NCBI RefSeq assembly: GCF_024808665.1
Contig: NZ_JANUBZ010000003.1
Location: 1-64,000 of the forward strand
DNA length: 64,000 nucleotides
Origin: Mucilaginibacter empetricola
GTDB lineage: Bacteria; Bacteroidota; Bacteroidia; Sphingobacteriales; Sphingobacteriaceae
Reading direction: 5' to 3'
Shown: positions 62,291 to 64,000 of the stretch, piece after piece
Numbering within the stretch: the stretch's first letter is position 1
Layout: every line of letters begins with the position of its first letter
Notes under the pieces: generated by a model
What the model was told of the DNA's origin: nothing
The model's database searches: none
The model's input: only the letters and a program-made list of their open reading frames with translations
Position numbers and translations under genes: made by a program

Positions 62291-62830
62291 TTAAGCCCCG
62301 TGACAGTGTTTATATTTCCTACCACTACCACATGGACATTTGTCATTCCTCCCAACTTTTGGAATATTATTACTGTTTGAATCGTTAATAATAGTTTTCG
62401 GGGCAGGTAACTTAAATTCGAAAACGTGCTTATAGTTTTCATGGATAAGTGTAAACTCACCCTGTGCAATTATATCCATACCTATAAGTACATCGAAGTC
62501 CTTAAGCTTTCCCTCAGACACCCGTAAATATTGGAACCCTACATTGTTTGGAAGAAGTATATTTATGTAATAGGTTTCAACATTCGTTTGACCATCAGCG
62601 TGGAAACTAGTGATTTTGCCACGAGGGATAAGGTTTAATTCGGTTGCAACTTTTTTTGTTATTACAGTATTAGTCGCTCCTGTATCCCAAAGCGCATTAT
62701 ATTGAATCGTTTTAGGATGAGGTATTATAGTGGGATCGAAAGCTTCAGAAATGTGACATTCAGTAATTATAGTTGCAAAGTTTTTATTAATTGGGCTTTC
62801 CCTTTTAAACCCTTGATATGACTTACTCAT
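62291..62830 (-). CDS. Retropepsin-like aspartic protease with SEC-C motif (transposon cargo)
   Basis: A 179-residue protein. The retropepsin-like domain (~40-135) has the active-site motif WDTGATNT (D49) and the family's second hallmark DVLIGMDII (~113-121). A C-terminal zinc SEC-C motif (160-178, [19 protein letters not shown]165/C167/C176/H177) resembles that of SecA and is used to bind partners. One D-T-G per chain implies a homodimer. The gene overlaps the DUF5678-like gene by one base at 62830. It converges with the HTH gene 8 bp away. Confidence 0.85.
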   Translation of the reverse strand: MSKSYQGFKRESPINKNFATIITECHISEAFDPTIIPHPKTIQYNALWDTGATNTVITKKVATELNLIPRGKITSFHADGQTNVETYYINILLPNNVGFQYLRVSEGKLKDFDVLIGMDIIAQGEFTLIHENYKHVFEFKLPAPKTIINDSNSNNIPKVGRNDKCPCGSGRKYKHCHGA

Positions 62831-63087
62831 TAAGCAAATGTAACTCTCGAGTGAAAATGCTGGGTTGTAGATGTGTCACCCGACTCACAATATTGCACTA
62901 AAAATGTTCCCGCTCCAAGTGTTTTATCCGATTCAGAAATAGCTTGAACAACCGTATCGTAAGCTTTAACAACAGATTCATTCTTAATAACTAAGAACTT
63001 CTTATTGTATTTTTTTACGAGTTCGTCTTGGTGATCAATATAATATTTAAACTCTTTATCTAACATAGCTGCAAAGGTAACACTCAT
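62830..63087 (-). CDS. DUF5678-like small protein (transposon cargo)
   Basis: An 85-residue protein resembling DUF5678 (residues ~14-65, [37 protein letters not shown]). The start may be 63087 or the internal ATG at codon 8. It precedes and overlaps the retropepsin-like gene, so the pair is one translational unit. I know of this kind of small protein next to retropepsin-like genes only as a genomic association. No function is established. Confidence 0.72.
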   Translation of the reverse strand: MSVTFAAMLDKEFKYYIDHQDELVKKYNKKFLVIKNESVVKAYDTVVQAISESDKTLGAGTFLVQYCESGDTSTTQHFHSRVTFA

Positions 63088-63204
63088 TTACGGTTTAAGT
63101 TTAATACGAATGTAATTTACAATTAGTTTTAATATATACAATGGGGTTATTACACCATTTCAATATTCGGGTTTTACGCTATTTTTTAAAAAAATACACC
63201 CCGC

Positions 63205-63228
63205 TGGTCTAACACGTATATAGTCTCC
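63205..63228 (-). repeat. Right terminal inverted repeat
   Basis: 24 bp, TGGTCTAACACG to TAGTCTCC, the exact inverse of 59184-59207. The 117 bp between the DUF5678-like gene and this repeat hold no gene. Confidence 0.93.
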
Positions 63229-63236
63229 TATCAAGA
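63229..63236 (+). repeat. Target site duplication, right (TATCAAGA)
   Basis: Exact copy of 59176-59183, directly outside the right terminal repeat. Confidence 0.93.
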
Positions 63237-63343
63237 CAAAAAGGACTAGCCCTTCCGCGGCAATTGAGCGGGACGATGATTGCATGAACCAATCAGTCAA
63301 TACAAATAATAACAACGTATGATTTCAAAAGGAAATATTCAAT

Positions 63344-64000
63344 TTACTCCAAAAACAACGTATCATCCTCATCCCCCAAACTCAAATGAATCATATCACT
63401 ACCCGCTATACCTTCAATAGACCCTTTGATATGAGCAGCGTTTAATAAAACCTTTTCCAATTGCTTTTCGCGGGCCTTCCATAGTTTTTCCATAGCGTCA
63501 CGCTCTTTTTGTATAGAGATACGCATGCTCATATAGCCCTCGCGGATGGCTTTCCATTGTTCAGAGAATTCATTACTTATCAGATAGTCATAAAGGAGAT
63601 GCATTTTATCACCTTTATTATCCTGGGCTTTGGCCAGGTTAGCCAGTTTAATAATGCCATCGCGCAGAATGTAGGACACAGCCTTTACTTCGTCGAATGA
63701 GCATATCCACACACCGTCGCGTTCGCCAAAACAATCCATCCCTTTTGGGTAACATTGGGTAACAATAACAGCAACATCCACGCCAATGGCGCGCATATCT
63801 TTTTTCAGCTTATCAATCCAGTCCATGGAGAAATCCTTGGTGCGCTTGCTCTCATAAATAATCCGACCGCATTCCTGTCCAAACTGATTGCGTACGGTTT
63901 GCACACAATCGGCACCGCGTACACCTTTGCCCACCTCGCTAATCATATCAAAAGGGAAATTATCACGCAGCAACTCCTCTAAAATTAATTCCTGCACTTC
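63344..64000 (-). CDS. DUF2130 protein, C-terminal part (5' end outside window)
   Basis: The open frame enters from beyond the right edge. The visible ~218 residues match the DUF2130 domain: GKGVRGADCVQTVRNQFGQECGRIIYESKRTKDFSMDWIDKLKKDMR, VAVIVTQCYPKGMDCFGERDGVWICSFDEVKAV, then a coiled C-terminal segment and an acidic tail (LSLGDEDDTLFLE). The E-S-K and D motifs suggest a PD-(D/E)xK-like fold. Function unknown; members often have a long N-terminal coiled coil, which would lie outside the window. Confidence 0.88.
   Translation of the reverse strand, partial: EVQELILEELLRDNFPFDMISEVGKGVRGADCVQTVRNQFGQECGRIIYESKRTKDFSMDWIDKLKKDMRAIGVDVAVIVTQCYPKGMDCFGERDGVWICSFDEVKAVSYILRDGIIKLANLAKAQDNKGDKMHLLYDYLISNEFSEQWKAIREGYMSMRISIQKERDAMEKLWKAREKQLEKVLLNAAHIKGSIEGIAGSDMIHLSLGDEDDTLFLE

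Larger units (their letters stand above)
59184..63228. mobile_element. IS1595-type transposon with passenger genes (4,045 bp)
   Basis: It is bounded by perfect 24-bp terminal inverted repeats (59184-59207 and 63205-63228, outer end GGAGACTATATACG) and 8-bp direct duplications TATCAAGA. Removing it rebuilds an uninterrupted hairpin. It encodes an IS1595-type transposase and an overlapping HTH protein rightwards. Leftwards it encodes a partner/PIN pair with a small zinc-ribbon gene, and a DUF5678-like/retropepsin pair. It is visibly AT-richer than the flanks. The family makes 8-bp duplications and is known to carry passenger genes. All genes are open, so it looks recent and intact. Confidence 0.93.
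58808..63275. repeat. ~420-bp fold-back element interrupted by the transposon
   Basis: The left arm (58808-58890) and the right arm (59145-59183 plus 63229-63275) are inverted copies over about 85 bp: CCGCTCA, GCCGCGGA, CTAGT, a hairpin, CCAAAAA and TCAAGTCAG appear in both. Each arm contains a 10-bp-stem, 8-nt-loop hairpin (GTTACTTTTG/CAAAAGTAAC left, GTCCTTTTTG/CAAAAAGGAC right) with three compensated changes. The ~260-bp centre (about 58891-59144) is non-coding. The IS1595-type transposon was inserted into the right hairpin loop. Confidence 0.8.

Overview
The window looks like a chromosome segment from a Bacteroidota bacterium of the family Sphingobacteriaceae. Mucilaginibacter or Pedobacter is my guess at genus. 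The evidence is promoter boxes of the TTTG / TAnnTTTG type, few Shine-Dalgarno sequences, a zapA-like pair followed by a structured RNA and RNase Y, an OlsF-like bifunctional aminolipid acyltransferase, DPP-IV and M13 peptidases, DUF2130, and many small intergenic palindromes.

Layout. 0-0.8 kb: 3' part of a large serine recombinase running into an initiator tRNA-fMet on the opposite strand. 0.9-8.3 kb: the ribosome-assembly GTPases era and der, a CtpA-type S41 protease, murQ and a Bax-inhibitor-1 membrane protein. 8.4-13.5 kb: a methionine block with a SAM-I riboswitch, full-length metH and metF. 13.5-18.5 kb: M13 metallopeptidase and valS. 18.6-26.5 kb: two complete histidine kinases, a kinase-like protein without an ATPase domain, holA, and small secreted or membrane proteins. 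27-31 kb: EVE, CBM9-like and GHL10-like genes in a row, then a thioesterase. 31.4-42 kb: DPP-IV, dnaE and two unrelated HigBA toxin-antitoxin pairs. 42-58 kb: glyS, radC, pheT, a zapA pair, a candidate 6S-like RNA, rny, a tandem duplicated lipoprotein pair, the OlsF-like acyltransferase, apt and a YdcF-like protein. The intergenic DNA between 34 and 52 kb is packed with at least three families of palindromic repeats.

58.8-63.3 kb is the accessory part. A roughly 420-bp fold-back element, with nested hairpins at both ends, is interrupted by a complete 4,045-bp IS1595-type transposon (59184-63228). The transposon has perfect 24-bp terminal inverted repeats and an 8-bp target duplication TATCAAGA that equals the entire loop of one fold-back hairpin. 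Besides a transposase and an overlapping HTH gene it carries a PIN-domain nuclease gene overlapping an unrecognised partner gene, a small zinc-ribbon gene, and a retropepsin-like/SEC-C gene overlapping a DUF5678-like gene. The two overlapping pairs are the best candidates in this window for undescribed toxin-antitoxin or defence modules. The window ends inside a DUF2130 gene.

A second theme is regulation. Several genes (higB1, higB2, glyS, valS, the transposon PIN operon) have a TAnnTTTG box so close to the start codon that a leaderless or near-leaderless mRNA is predicted. In higBA1 the promoter boxes enclose a perfect palindromic operator. All functional statements come from reading motifs; no database search was run.
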